Assembly (NCBI RefSeq): GCF_035917275.1
Contig: NZ_CP108508.1
Span: 4,340,001-4,404,000 of the forward strand
Length of the DNA stretch: 64,000 nucleotides
Origin: Streptomyces sp. NBC_01237
GTDB taxonomy: Bacteria > Actinomycetota > Actinomycetes > Streptomycetales > Streptomycetaceae
Direction: 5' to 3'
Shown here: piece by piece, positions 34,510-42,664 of the stretch
Numbering within the stretch: position 1 is the first letter of the stretch
Layout of the letters: every line of letters begins with the position of its first letter
The notes under the pieces: generated by a model
Databases searched by the model: none
What the model saw: only the letters and a program-made list of their open reading frames with translations
What the model was told of the DNA's origin: nothing
Made by a program: the position numbers and the translations under genes

Positions 34510-35613
34510 TCAGGCGCCCGACGGGCCCGGGGAGACGCCGGGGGGCGGGTCCGCCGGCGTGGCCGGGGAGGTCTCGCCGTGGCCCTTCCTCAGCTCGCCG
34601 ATCACACCGAAGGCCGCCGCGCACAGCGGTACCGCCAGCAGCATCCCCAGCAGCCCCGCGACGCTGGCGCCCGCGGTCAGGGCGATCATGACCATCGCGG
34701 GGTGCATCTGGACCGTACGGCTCTGGATCACCGGCTGGAGGATGTGGCCCTCCAGCACCTGGACCGCGAGCACCACCCCCAGGGCCCAGAGGGCGATCAC
34801 GAGGCCCCGGTCCGCGAGCGCGACGAGCACGGCGACGGCGCCGGAGATGAAGGCCCCGAGATACGGGATGTACGCGCCGACGAAGACCAGCGCACCCAGC
34901 CCCACCGCACCGGGCACGTCCAGGATCAGCAGGCCGACCGTGATGCACAGGGCGTCGATCAGCGCGATGAACGTGGTGCCGCGCATGAAGCCCTCGACGG
35001 CCTCGAAGGCCCGCCGCCCCATGGCCTCCACCAGGTCGCCGGTGCCGCGCGGGGCGACGGAGTGGGCGAGGTTCACCGCGCGGTCGGAGTCGCGCAGGAA
35101 GAAGAAGGTCAGCAGCAGGGCGAGGACACTGGTCGCCACCAGCGAGCCGATCAGGCTGATCCCGCTGAGCAGGCCGCCCGCCGCACTCGCGCCGAACTTC
35201 TCGACGAGGCTCTTGGCGTTGTCGGCGAGGTCGTTCACATTCGTGTCGTCGGCGACGCCGAAGTGGTCGACCACCCACTGCCCGGCGTCCTTCAGCGAGG
35301 CGACGATCTGATCGCCGGTGTCGATGAGCGCGGTGACGACGATGTACCCGGCACCGCCGACCACCGCGACGAGCGCGGCGCAGGTCAGTCCGGCGGCGAG
35401 GGAACGATTTACCTTATGGGCGGTCAGCCAGCGGTGCACGGGGCCGAGCAGCGCGGTACCGAGCAGCGCGAGCAGCACCGGAGTGACCGCGGTCTTGAAG
35501 ACGATGCACAGCCAGACGGCGACCGCGACGACACCGGTGACCAGCAGAACGACACCGCACCAGGCGGCCGTGCGCCGCGCGGTGTCGGGCAGGAGGGGTT
35601 TTTGGGTATGCAC
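34510..35613 (-). CDS. AI-2E family transporter
   Basis: 367 aa. Eight predicted helices in the family pattern: two at the N-terminus (VVLLVTGVVAVAVW, FKTAVTPVLLALLGTALLG), a pair after GPVHRW, and the C-terminal group (GALVFVGAYIPYLGAFISGA, VLLAVQVLEGHILQPVIQ). PYLGAFISG and LEGHILQPVIQS match the most conserved stretch. Family members export small molecules, quorum signals or ions; the substrate here is unknown. The GTG start directly abuts GGGAGG, an unusually short spacing, so the true start may be a few codons downstream. Confidence 0.85.
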   Translation of the reverse strand: MHTQKPLLPDTARRTAAWCGVVLLVTGVVAVAVWLCIVFKTAVTPVLLALLGTALLGPVHRWLTAHKVNRSLAAGLTCAALVAVVGGAGYIVVTALIDTGDQIVASLKDAGQWVVDHFGVADDTNVNDLADNAKSLVEKFGASAAGGLLSGISLIGSLVATSVLALLLTFFFLRDSDRAVNLAHSVAPRGTGDLVEAMGRRAFEAVEGFMRGTTFIALIDALCITVGLLILDVPGAVGLGALVFVGAYIPYLGAFISGAVAVLVALADRGLVIALWALGVVLAVQVLEGHILQPVIQSRTVQMHPAMVMIALTAGASVAGLLGMLLAVPLCAAAFGVIGELRKGHGETSPATPADPPPGVSPGPSGA

Positions 35614-35677
35614 CCTCCCACCCGATCACAGCACGGGGCGGCTGTCCCACCCGCACCCCCGTACGAGTGAGCGGACG

Positions 35678-36634
35678 TCACATGCCGTGGACCGCGGGCA
35701 CGGTGCCGAGGCGGCCGGCCTGGAAGTCCTCGAAGGCCTGCTTCAGCTCGGCCTGACTGTTCATCACGAACGGTCCGTAGTGCGCCATCGGCTCACGGAT
35801 CGGACGGCCGCCGAGCAGGACGACCTCCAGGTCCGGGGCGTGGGCGTCCTGCTGCTCGTCCGCGCGGACGGTCAGCGAGGAACCGCTGCCGAACACCGCG
35901 GTCTGCCCCATGTGGACGGGGCGGCGCTCCGCACCGGCGGTGCCGCGTCCGGCCAGCACGTAGGCGAGACCGTTGAAGTCCTCACGCCACGGCAGGGTCA
36001 CCTCGGCGCCGGGCCGCACGGTGGCGTGGATCATCGTGATCGGGGTGTGGGTGATGCCGGGACCGTCGTGCCCGTCGAGCTCACCGGCGATGACACGGAG
36101 CAGCGCGCCACCGTCCGGAGAGGTGAGGAGCTGGACCTCACCGCCACGGATGTCCTGGTAGCGGGGGGCCATCATCTTGTCGGCCTTGGGCAGGTTCACC
36201 CACAGCTGGAGGCCGTGGAAGAGGCCGCCGGACATGACGAGGGACTCCGGCGGGGCCTCGATGTGCAGCAGGCCGGAGCCGGCCGTCATCCACTGGGTGT
36301 CGCCGTTGCGGATGGTGCCGCCGCCACCGTTGGAGTCCTGGTGGACGAAGGTGCCGTCGATGAGGTACGTGACGGTCTCGAAGCCGCGGTGCGGGTGCCA
36401 GGGGGTGCCCTTCGGCTCCCCGGCCTCGTACTCCACCTCACCCATCTGGTCCATCATGATGAACGGGTCGAGGTACTTGTAGTTGATCCCGGCGAACGCA
36501 CGGCGCACCGGGAAGCCCTCGCCCTCGAAACCGCTCGGCGCGGTCGTGACGGCGAGCACGGGACGGGCCGCGGCGTCACCCGAGGCGGCGACCTTGGGCA
36601 GGGTCAGCGGGTTTTCGACGGTCACTGCGGGCAT
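35678..36634 (-). CDS. pirin family protein
   Basis: 318 aa bicupin. The N-terminal cupin has metal ligands in HPHRGFETVTYL and HIEAPPE; the second cupin is present but less conserved, as usual for pirins. Bacterial pirins show quercetinase (dioxygenase) activity or control metabolic enzymes. ATG 36634 is 8 nt from GGAGG; a GTG at 36643 lies too close to that site. A 16-bp operator-like element 36 nt upstream is shared with the flavin monooxygenase operon 32 kb away, so the two are probably co-regulated. Confidence 0.9.
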   Translation of the reverse strand: MPAVTVENPLTLPKVAASGDAAARPVLAVTTAPSGFEGEGFPVRRAFAGINYKYLDPFIMMDQMGEVEYEAGEPKGTPWHPHRGFETVTYLIDGTFVHQDSNGGGGTIRNGDTQWMTAGSGLLHIEAPPESLVMSGGLFHGLQLWVNLPKADKMMAPRYQDIRGGEVQLLTSPDGGALLRVIAGELDGHDGPGITHTPITMIHATVRPGAEVTLPWREDFNGLAYVLAGRGTAGAERRPVHMGQTAVFGSGSSLTVRADEQQDAHAPDLEVVLLGGRPIREPMAHYGPFVMNSQAELKQAFEDFQAGRLGTVPAVHGM

Positions 36635-36670
36635 GAGAGCCACCTCCGGGCGAGTGTTCTGCGTTCAATT

Positions 36671-36686
36671 TAGTTGAACAGTGAAC
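36671..36686 (-). promoter_or_regulatory. putative operator GTTCACTGTTCAACTA upstream of pirin
   Basis: Matches 15 of 16 bases of the element before the flavin monooxygenase gene, in the same orientation and at the same distance from the ATG. Beyond it is an AATTGAACG half-site, so the local element may be a longer inverted repeat (GTTCAACTAAATTGAAC). Confidence 0.65.
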
Positions 36687-36721
36687 ATCTTGCAAGGCGG
36701 CATCCATTCCCGGGCAGCGGA

Positions 36722-36757
36722 AAGGGCCCGTGCCACCCATCGGTGGCGCGGGCCCTT
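36722..36757 (-). terminator. hairpin after the SseB-like gene
   Basis: Stem AAGGGCCCG(t)GCCACC with its complement GGTGGC(g)CGGGCCCTT around a 4-nt loop. Lies 23 bp beyond the SseB-like stop and before the pirin operator. Confidence 0.7.
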
Positions 36758-36779
36758 CCCGGAAAGTGGAAGCCGGGGT

Positions 36780-37220
36780 TCAGCCGTACATGCGGCGCAT
36801 CGCGAAGTCGACCATCTGCTCGACGGCCTTGGCGTCGAAGACCATGCGGTGATCGCCCTCCATGTCCAGGACAAAGCCGTAGCCCGTCGGCAGCAGGTCG
36901 ATCACCTCGGCGCCGGTGATCACGAAGTACTTGGACTCCTTGCCCGCGTACAGCCGCAACTCCTTGAGCGTGGTGAACATCGGGATCACCGGCTGCTGGG
37001 TGTTGTGGAGGGCGAGGAAGCCGGGATTGTCGCCGCGCGGGCAGTAGACCTTCGAGGTGGCGAAGATCTGCTGGAAGTCCTCGGCGGACATCGAGCCGGT
37101 GGTGAAGGCCCGTACCGCATCGGCCAGGGAGGGCGGCGAGGGCTCGGGGTACAGCGGCTGCTCGCCGTAGGCGCCGGCCATCTGCTGCTGTGCACCCTGG
37201 TTCTGGTCGTAGCCGTACAT
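36780..37220 (-). CDS. SseB-domain protein
   Basis: 146 aa. The N-terminal tail is Gln/Tyr-rich (MYGYDQNQGAQQQMAGAYGE), followed by an SseB-like domain (ALHNTQQPVIPMFTTLKELR, AEVIDLLPTGYGFVLDMEG). These small proteins are common in actinobacteria; the name comes from an enterobacterial protein and says little about function. A -10 TACTCT ends 7 nt before the ATG, so the mRNA is probably leaderless. Divergent from the acyl-CoA dehydrogenase gene (about 170 bp). Confidence 0.78.
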   Translation of the reverse strand: MYGYDQNQGAQQQMAGAYGEQPLYPEPSPPSLADAVRAFTTGSMSAEDFQQIFATSKVYCPRGDNPGFLALHNTQQPVIPMFTTLKELRLYAGKESKYFVITGAEVIDLLPTGYGFVLDMEGDHRMVFDAKAVEQMVDFAMRRMYG

Positions 37221-37270
37221 GCTGCAAAGAGTAATCGGACACATCTACGGCTTGAGGGGTTGCGCCTTAT

Positions 37271-37282
37271 TACTGACGGGTA
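37271..37282 (+). promoter_or_regulatory. palindromic element TACTGACGGGTA and promoter before the acyl-CoA dehydrogenase
   Basis: TAC and GTA half-sites flank TGACGG; TAGCAT just downstream (37281-37286) is a likely -10, so bound repressor would block it. From memory such TTACT-CGGGTAGC elements occur before fatty-acid degradation genes in Streptomyces, bound by a TetR- or FadR-type regulator. Distance to the start is about 105 nt. Confidence 0.5.
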
Positions 37283-37387
37283 GCATCATCGGAGAGGTCA
37301 GCTGATATATCCACGCCGGCCTGTCGCCCGACCCGCATCACTCCCCGGGGCGCTGTGCGCCACTGCTATTGATTACGGAGCCTTCCC

Positions 37388-39214
37388 ATGGGGCACTACA
37401 AGTCGAATCTCCGCGACATCGAGTTCAACCTCTTCGAGGTCCTCGGGCGCGACAAGCTGTACGGCACCGGCCCGTTCGCGGAGATGGACGTCGAGACCGC
37501 GAAGAGCATCCTCGACGAGGTCAACCGCCTCGCCGAGAACGAGCTCGCCGACTCCTTCGCCGACGCCGACCGCAACCCGCCGGTCTTCGACCCGGAGACC
37601 AACACCGCACCGGTCCCGGACAGCTTCAAGAAGTCGTACCAGGCCTTCATGGACTCCGAGTACTGGCGCCTGGGCCTGCCCGAGGAGATCGGCGGCACCA
37701 CCTCCCCGCGCTCCCTGATCTGGGGCTACGCGGAGCTGCTGCTCGGTGCGAACCCGGCGGTCTGGATGTACTCCTCCGGCCCGGCGTTCGCCGGCATCCT
37801 CTTCGAAGAGGGCAACGAGGCGCAGAAGAAGATCGCGGAGATCGCCGTCGAGAAGCAGTGGGGCTCGACGATGGTGCTGACCGAGCCGGACGCCGGTTCG
37901 GACGTCGGTGCCGGGCGCACCAAGGCCGTGGAGCAGGAGGACGGCTCCTGGCACATCGACGGGGTGAAGCGCTTCATCACGTCGGGCGAGCACGACATGT
38001 CCGAGAACATCATCCACTACGTGCTGGCCCGCCCCGAGGGCGCCGGCCCCGGCACGAAGGGCCTCTCGCTCTTCATGGTCCCGAAGTTCCACTTCGACTG
38101 GACCACCGGCGAGCTGGGCGAGCGCAACGGTGTGTACGCGACGAACGTCGAGCACAAGATGGGCCTCAAGGCGTCCAACACCTGCGAGATGACGTTCGGC
38201 GACAGGCACCCCGCCAAGGGCTGGCTGATCGGCGACAAGCACGACGGCATCCGCCAGATGTTCCGCATCATCGAGTTCGCTCGCATGATGGTCGGCACGA
38301 AGGCGATCGCGACCCTCTCCACGGGCTACCTGAACGCGCTGGAGTACGCCAAGGAGCGCGTCCAGGGCACGGACCTGTCGCAGTTCATGGACAAGAGCGC
38401 GCCCAAGGTCACCATCACGCACCACCCCGACGTGCGCCGGTCGCTCATGACCCAGAAGGCGTACGCCGAGGGCATGCGCTCCCTCGTGCTGTACACCGCC
38501 TCCGTCCAGGACGCGATCCAGGAGAAGGAGGCCGCGGGCGAGGACGCGAAGGCGCTGCACGGCCTCAACGACCTGCTGCTCCCCATCGTGAAGGGCTACG
38601 GCTCCGAGAAGTCGTACGAGCAGCTTGCGCAGTCGCTCCAGACGTTCGGCGGCTCCGGGTACCTCCAGGAGTACCCGATCGAGCAGTACATCCGTGACGC
38701 CAAGATCGACACCCTGTACGAGGGCACGACGGCGATCCAGGGCCAGGACTTCTTCTTCCGGAAGATCGTCCGTGACCAGGGCGCCTCGCTGAACGCGCTC
38801 TCCGAGGAGATCAAGAAGTTCCTCTCGGGCGCCCAGGGCAACGAGGAACTGGCCGGCTCGCTGGACTCCCTCGCCAAGGCCGCCGTGGACCTGGAGGCGA
38901 TCGTCGGCGCGATGATCACCGACCTCACCGCGACCGGCGAGGACGTCAAGAACATCTACAAGGTGGGGCTCAACACCACCCGCCTGCTGCTGGCCTCCGG
39001 CGATGTCGTCGTCGGTTATCTGCTGCTCAAGGGCGCGGCCGTGGCGGCCGAGAAGCTGCCGACCGCCTCCGCCAAGGACGTCGCCTTCTACCAGGGCAAG
39101 ATCGCCGCCGCGAAGTTCTTCGCCGCGAACATCCTGCCGGGCGTCTCGGCCGAGCGCGCGCTCGCCGAGTCCGTCGACAACTCGCTGATGGAGCTGGACG
39201 AGGCCGCGTTCTAG
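37388..39214 (+). CDS. acyl-CoA dehydrogenase (long form)
   Basis: 608 aa, FAD enzyme of beta-oxidation, converting acyl-CoA to trans-2-enoyl-CoA. Family segments: [59 protein letters not shown] and [13 protein letters not shown] (catalytic Glu candidate in YEGTT). The C-terminal ~140 residues are the acyl-CoA dehydrogenase C-terminal extension seen in the FadE5-like group, which explains the length over the usual 380 aa. ATG has GGAG 7 nt upstream. Monocistronic, with a strong terminator downstream. Chain-length range cannot be read from sequence. Confidence 0.93.
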   Translation: MGHYKSNLRDIEFNLFEVLGRDKLYGTGPFAEMDVETAKSILDEVNRLAENELADSFADADRNPPVFDPETNTAPVPDSFKKSYQAFMDSEYWRLGLPEEIGGTTSPRSLIWGYAELLLGANPAVWMYSSGPAFAGILFEEGNEAQKKIAEIAVEKQWGSTMVLTEPDAGSDVGAGRTKAVEQEDGSWHIDGVKRFITSGEHDMSENIIHYVLARPEGAGPGTKGLSLFMVPKFHFDWTTGELGERNGVYATNVEHKMGLKASNTCEMTFGDRHPAKGWLIGDKHDGIRQMFRIIEFARMMVGTKAIATLSTGYLNALEYAKERVQGTDLSQFMDKSAPKVTITHHPDVRRSLMTQKAYAEGMRSLVLYTASVQDAIQEKEAAGEDAKALHGLNDLLLPIVKGYGSEKSYEQLAQSLQTFGGSGYLQEYPIEQYIRDAKIDTLYEGTTAIQGQDFFFRKIVRDQGASLNALSEEIKKFLSGAQGNEELAGSLDSLAKAAVDLEAIVGAMITDLTATGEDVKNIYKVGLNTTRLLLASGDVVVGYLLLKGAAVAAEKLPTASAKDVAFYQGKIAAAKFFAANILPGVSAERALAESVDNSLMELDEAAF

Positions 39215-39315
39215 CCCGCCCTCCGCGCTCCCGGCCGCCCCTCCGCGCCCGGGTCCGCCGCTCGCGCTCTCGTCCGCCGCTCCGGCACCGCGGGAACACT
39301 GTGCACAACATCGCC

Positions 39316-39346
39316 ACGGTCCGCCCCTCCCCGAGGGGCGGACCGT
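39316..39346 (+). terminator. terminator after the acyl-CoA dehydrogenase gene
   Basis: Perfect 14-bp stem (ACGGTCCGCCCCTC and complement) with a CCC loop. TATGAT at 39350-39355, just beyond, is a good -10 for the next lipoprotein gene. Confidence 0.8.
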
Positions 39347-39387
39347 CTCTATGATCGGCATCCGGGTCCGGAGGGGGAGTGTCAGTC

Positions 39388-40044
39388 GTGAGTTCCATGG
39401 GTTCGGCCACGCGCACGTGGTCCGTACGGTGCGCGGCGGCCGCGGCGGCCGTCGCGCTGCTCGTCGGCTGCGGCAGCAGCGGTGACAGCGACAGCGAGGC
39501 GACAGCACTCGACAAGGCGCAGGTCGCGGCGTTGCTGCCGGACACGGCCGCGATGCCGGGCTGGAAGCGCAGGGAGAACGCGTCGACCTCGCCCATGAAC
39601 GATCTCGCCAAGCGCACCCTCTGCCCGGTCAAGGGCAACGCGGGGTGCGAGAACTCCAGCTACATGGGTTCCGTCTCCTTCGAACGCGAGGACCGGGACG
39701 CCGCGGTCCGCTTCTGGCTGGTCGCGTACAAGGACGAGAAGGCCGCCGACGCCGCGTACGAGGTGCTCTGGAAGCAGACCGCGCGCACGAACGGCCGCGA
39801 GAAGGCGGACCTCGGCCCCCTGGGCGACGAACGCGACGCCCGCTCCGGACCCCAGGGGTACGGCGGCGCCTACAGCCTCACCGGACAGCTGCGGGTCGGC
39901 ACGACCGTGCTGTGGGCGGCCACGGACGCGCCCTCCGAGGACACGTTCGACAAGGACCTCGCCAAGGACCTCGCGGCACTGTTCGCGGAGCGTTCGCAGC
40001 AGGCGCAGAACGGCGAGAAGCCGTCGGCGAAGCTCGGCTCGTAG
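39388..40044 (+). CDS. lipoprotein of unknown function (paralogue 1 of 2)
   Basis: About 218 aa. Lipoprotein signal ending in ALLVGC (lipobox LVGC), then a Ser/Asp-rich tether and a soluble domain that begins with LDKAQVAALLPDTAAMPGW and contains FWLVAYKDEKAADAAYEVLW and LRVGTTVLWAATDA. The next gene has the same architecture with about 40% identical positions by eye, so they arose by tandem duplication. Start is one of three nearby codons (GTG 39379, GTG 39388 or ATG 39397); 39388 is best spaced from AGGGGG. Gene pairs like this are common in Streptomyces; role unknown. Confidence 0.78.
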   Translation: MSSMGSATRTWSVRCAAAAAAVALLVGCGSSGDSDSEATALDKAQVAALLPDTAAMPGWKRRENASTSPMNDLAKRTLCPVKGNAGCENSSYMGSVSFEREDRDAAVRFWLVAYKDEKAADAAYEVLWKQTARTNGREKADLGPLGDERDARSGPQGYGGAYSLTGQLRVGTTVLWAATDAPSEDTFDKDLAKDLAALFAERSQQAQNGEKPSAKLGS

Positions 40045-40097
40045 CCCGGCCCGTCCGGCCGGGATCGTTCGGATCACTCGTCCTACGGGGGGACACG

Positions 40098-40760
40098 ATG
40101 ACGGATCAGCGGTGGTACATACGGGGCGCGGCGGCCGGGGCGGCGGCGCTGCTGCTCACCGGGTGCGGCGGCGACGGGGACGGGGCGCACGCCGCCTCCC
40201 TCGACAGGAAGCAGGTCGTGTCCCTGCTGCCGGACGCGCGGGCCGTACCGGGCTGGCGCACCCATCTGAAGCCGGAGGCCCGGAAGCCGGACCCTGAGTT
40301 CCCGCCCTCGGTGTGCCGTGTCACCGACGAGAAGAAGAGGGACGAGGTCTGCCTGGGCGCGACCGCCTGGGGGGTCTCCGCGTTCGCGCGGACGTCCGAC
40401 AGGACCGCGCTGAATTTCTGGGTCCTCGCGTACAAGGACGAGAAGGCCGCCGAGACCGCGTACGACGCCATGGCTCAGTGGTACGGCGGCGACCGGGTGG
40501 GCGTGGGCGCGCGCGAGGTGGACCTGGGCAGCCTCGGCGACCGGCGCGAGGCGAACCGCGCCGACGCCGGCACGATGGGCGGTCCGTCGACGATCGCGCA
40601 GCTCCGCGTCGGTACGACCGTGCTCGGGGTGAGCACCGGAACCGAGGGCGAGGACGTCACCCCGGACCGGGACGTCAAGGCGTTCAGCACCATGTTCGCC
40701 GAGCGCGCGCAGCAGGCGCAGGACGGTGCGAAGCCTTCGGCGGGGCTTCCCTCACCGTAG
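40098..40760 (+). CDS. lipoprotein of unknown function (paralogue 2 of 2)
   Basis: 220 aa. Lipobox LLTGC after a helix of Ala/Leu. The domain starts LDRKQVVSLLPDARAVPGW and shares FWVLAYKDEKAAETAYDAM, LRVGTTVLGVSTG and FAERAQQAQDGAKPSA with the preceding gene. It has two Cys (VCRVTDE, EVCLGA) close together, as does paralogue 1 (TLCPV, GCENS), so a disulfide is likely. ATG 40098 has GGGGGG 5 nt upstream. Likely in one operon with the first copy (53 bp apart). Confidence 0.8.
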   Translation: MTDQRWYIRGAAAGAAALLLTGCGGDGDGAHAASLDRKQVVSLLPDARAVPGWRTHLKPEARKPDPEFPPSVCRVTDEKKRDEVCLGATAWGVSAFARTSDRTALNFWVLAYKDEKAAETAYDAMAQWYGGDRVGVGAREVDLGSLGDRREANRADAGTMGGPSTIAQLRVGTTVLGVSTGTEGEDVTPDRDVKAFSTMFAERAQQAQDGAKPSAGLPSP

Positions 40761-40852
40761 GCACACGCGGGGCGCACGTACCCCACACGCGGGGCGCGCG
40801 ATCGGCATGTGCCGCCGTCGGCCAACCGTCGGTTCTCCGGGGCGGTCCTCGT

Positions 40853-40858
40853 TACAGT
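40853..40858 (+). promoter_or_regulatory. -10 box TACAGT of the M18 aminopeptidase gene (leaderless)
   Basis: Ends 7 nt before the ATG at 40866; no ribosome site is present between them. Confidence 0.5.
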
Positions 40859-40865
40859 GAAGAAC

Positions 40866-42164
40866 ATGAGTTCTCCCCTCCGCTTCGACCGTGCGCACAC
40901 CGACGACCTGATGTCCTTCCTGGCGGCCAGTCCGTCCCCGTACCACGCCGTGGCGAGCGCGGCGGCCCGGCTGGAGAAGGCCGGCTTCCGCCAGGTCGAG
41001 GAGACCGCGGCCTGGGACGCCTCCACCGGGGGGAAGTACGTCCTGCGCGGCGGGGCGATCGTCGCCTGGTACGTACCGGAGGGGGCGGGTCCGCACACCC
41101 CGTACCGGATCGCCGGCGCGCACACCGACTCGCCGAACCTGCGGGTGAAGCCGCTGCCCGACACGGGCGCGTACGGCTGGCGGCAGGTCGCGGTGGAGGT
41201 CTACGGGGGCCCGCTGCTCAACACCTGGCTGGACCGCGACCTGGGCCTCGCGGGAAGGATCTCGCTCAAGGACGGCACGCACCGGCTGGTCAACATCGAC
41301 CGGGCGCTGCTGCGGGTCCCGCAGCTGGCCGTGCACCTGGACCGCTCCGTGAACACCGAGGGCCTCAAGCTCGACCGCCAGAAGCACATGCAGCCGATCT
41401 GGGGACTCGGCGATGTCGCGGAGGGCGACCTGATCGGCTTCGTCGCCGAGGAGGCGGGCGTCGACGCCGCGGACGTGACCGGCTGGGACCTGATGCCGCA
41501 CGCCATCGAGCCGCCGTCCTACCTGGGCCGGGACCGGGAGCTGGTGGCCGGGCCGCGGATGGACAACCTGCTCTCCGTGCACGCCGCGACCGCCGCTCTG
41601 GCCGCCGTCGCCGGGCAGCCGGACGCGGAGATTCCGTACATCCCGGTGCTGGCGGCCTTCGACCACGAGGAGAACGGCTCGCAGTCCGACACCGGCGCCG
41701 ACGGCCCGCTGCTCGGCACGGTCCTGGAGCGCTCCGTGTTCGCCCGCGGCGGTTCGTACGAGGACCGCGCCAGGTCCTTCGCCGGGACCGTCTGCCTCTC
41801 CTCCGACACCGGCCACTCCGTGCACCCCAACTACGGCGAGCGCCACGACCCGACGCACCACCCGGTGGCCAACGGCGGGCCCATCCTCAAGGTCAACGTC
41901 AATATGCGGTACGCGACCGACGGCAGCGGCCGGGCCGTGTTCGCGGCAGCCTGCGAGAAGGCGGGCGTGCCGTGGCAGACGTTCGTCTCCAACAACTCGA
42001 TGCCGTGCGGCACCACGATCGGTCCGATCACCGCGGCCCGGCACGGCATCCAGACCGTCGATGTCGGTGTGGCCATCCTCTCCATGCACAGCGCCCGCGA
42101 GCTGTGCGGTGCCGACGACCCGTATCTGCTGGCGAACGCCCTGGCGGCGTTCCTGGCGGGCTGA
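40866..42164 (+). CDS. M18 family aminopeptidase
   Basis: 432 aa, Zn-dependent and cytoplasmic, removing N-terminal residues (acidic ones in the best-studied members). Metal ligands and family blocks: AGAHTDSPNLRVKP (His and Asp), DHEENGSQSDTGADGP (Glu-Glu), DTGHSVHPNYGERHDPTHHP and SMHSARELCG (C-terminal His). Length matches the family. Start at ATG 40866 fits a leaderless mRNA; a longer N-terminus from 40809 has no support. Monocistronic. Confidence 0.93.
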   Translation: MSSPLRFDRAHTDDLMSFLAASPSPYHAVASAAARLEKAGFRQVEETAAWDASTGGKYVLRGGAIVAWYVPEGAGPHTPYRIAGAHTDSPNLRVKPLPDTGAYGWRQVAVEVYGGPLLNTWLDRDLGLAGRISLKDGTHRLVNIDRALLRVPQLAVHLDRSVNTEGLKLDRQKHMQPIWGLGDVAEGDLIGFVAEEAGVDAADVTGWDLMPHAIEPPSYLGRDRELVAGPRMDNLLSVHAATAALAAVAGQPDAEIPYIPVLAAFDHEENGSQSDTGADGPLLGTVLERSVFARGGSYEDRARSFAGTVCLSSDTGHSVHPNYGERHDPTHHPVANGGPILKVNVNMRYATDGSGRAVFAAACEKAGVPWQTFVSNNSMPCGTTIGPITAARHGIQTVDVGVAILSMHSARELCGADDPYLLANALAAFLAG

Positions 42165-42313
42165 CCCGACGCCTTCGACGGCCCCGGGGCGTCCACCGCC
42201 CCGGGGCCTGTCCATGTCTGCCCAACGCCTCCCCGGGACATGGTCGTTGCCGGGGCGGGTACCCGGTCGCTACCGGCCCGGAACCACCGGGTCGTCCAGG
42301 GAGGGCAGTTTTC

Positions 42314-42535
42314 ATGGGACTCGGAGGATGCATTCTTCTCATCGGTGCCGGGGCGATACTCGCCTTCGCGACCGACTGGGAGATGGACAGCGTCAACGTC
42401 GGTCTGGTCGGCTGGATCATGATGCTCGTCGGCCTCGTCGGGGTCTTCGTCTACATGAGCATCGCGCGCCGCCGCCGCATGGTCGTACCGCCCACCACCA
42501 CCGTCGTGTCCGAGGACGACCGCCGGTACCAGTGA
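42314..42535 (+). CDS. small two-helix membrane protein (DUF6458-like)
   Basis: 73 aa. Two helices (LGGCILLIGAGAILAFAT and VGLVGWIMMLVGLVGVFVYM) separated by DWEMDSVN, then a basic stop-transfer ARRRR and a polar tail. This is the DUF6458 layout found across actinobacteria. The ATG follows GAGGG at 8-9 nt. It lies just upstream of the SARP-type regulator (129 bp), same direction. Function unknown. Confidence 0.8.
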   Translation: MGLGGCILLIGAGAILAFATDWEMDSVNVGLVGWIMMLVGLVGVFVYMSIARRRRMVVPPTTTVVSEDDRRYQ

Positions 42536-42664
42536 CCCGCACGTCCGGCCGGAGGAACGCACCGGCCGGGCGTGACCCTTCGCCGACGCCCCGGGCTCCC
42601 CCGATATTCTGAGACCCGTCCCGCGCCCCACCACGGGTGCGTACAGCCCGGAAGGAAGCCGTTC

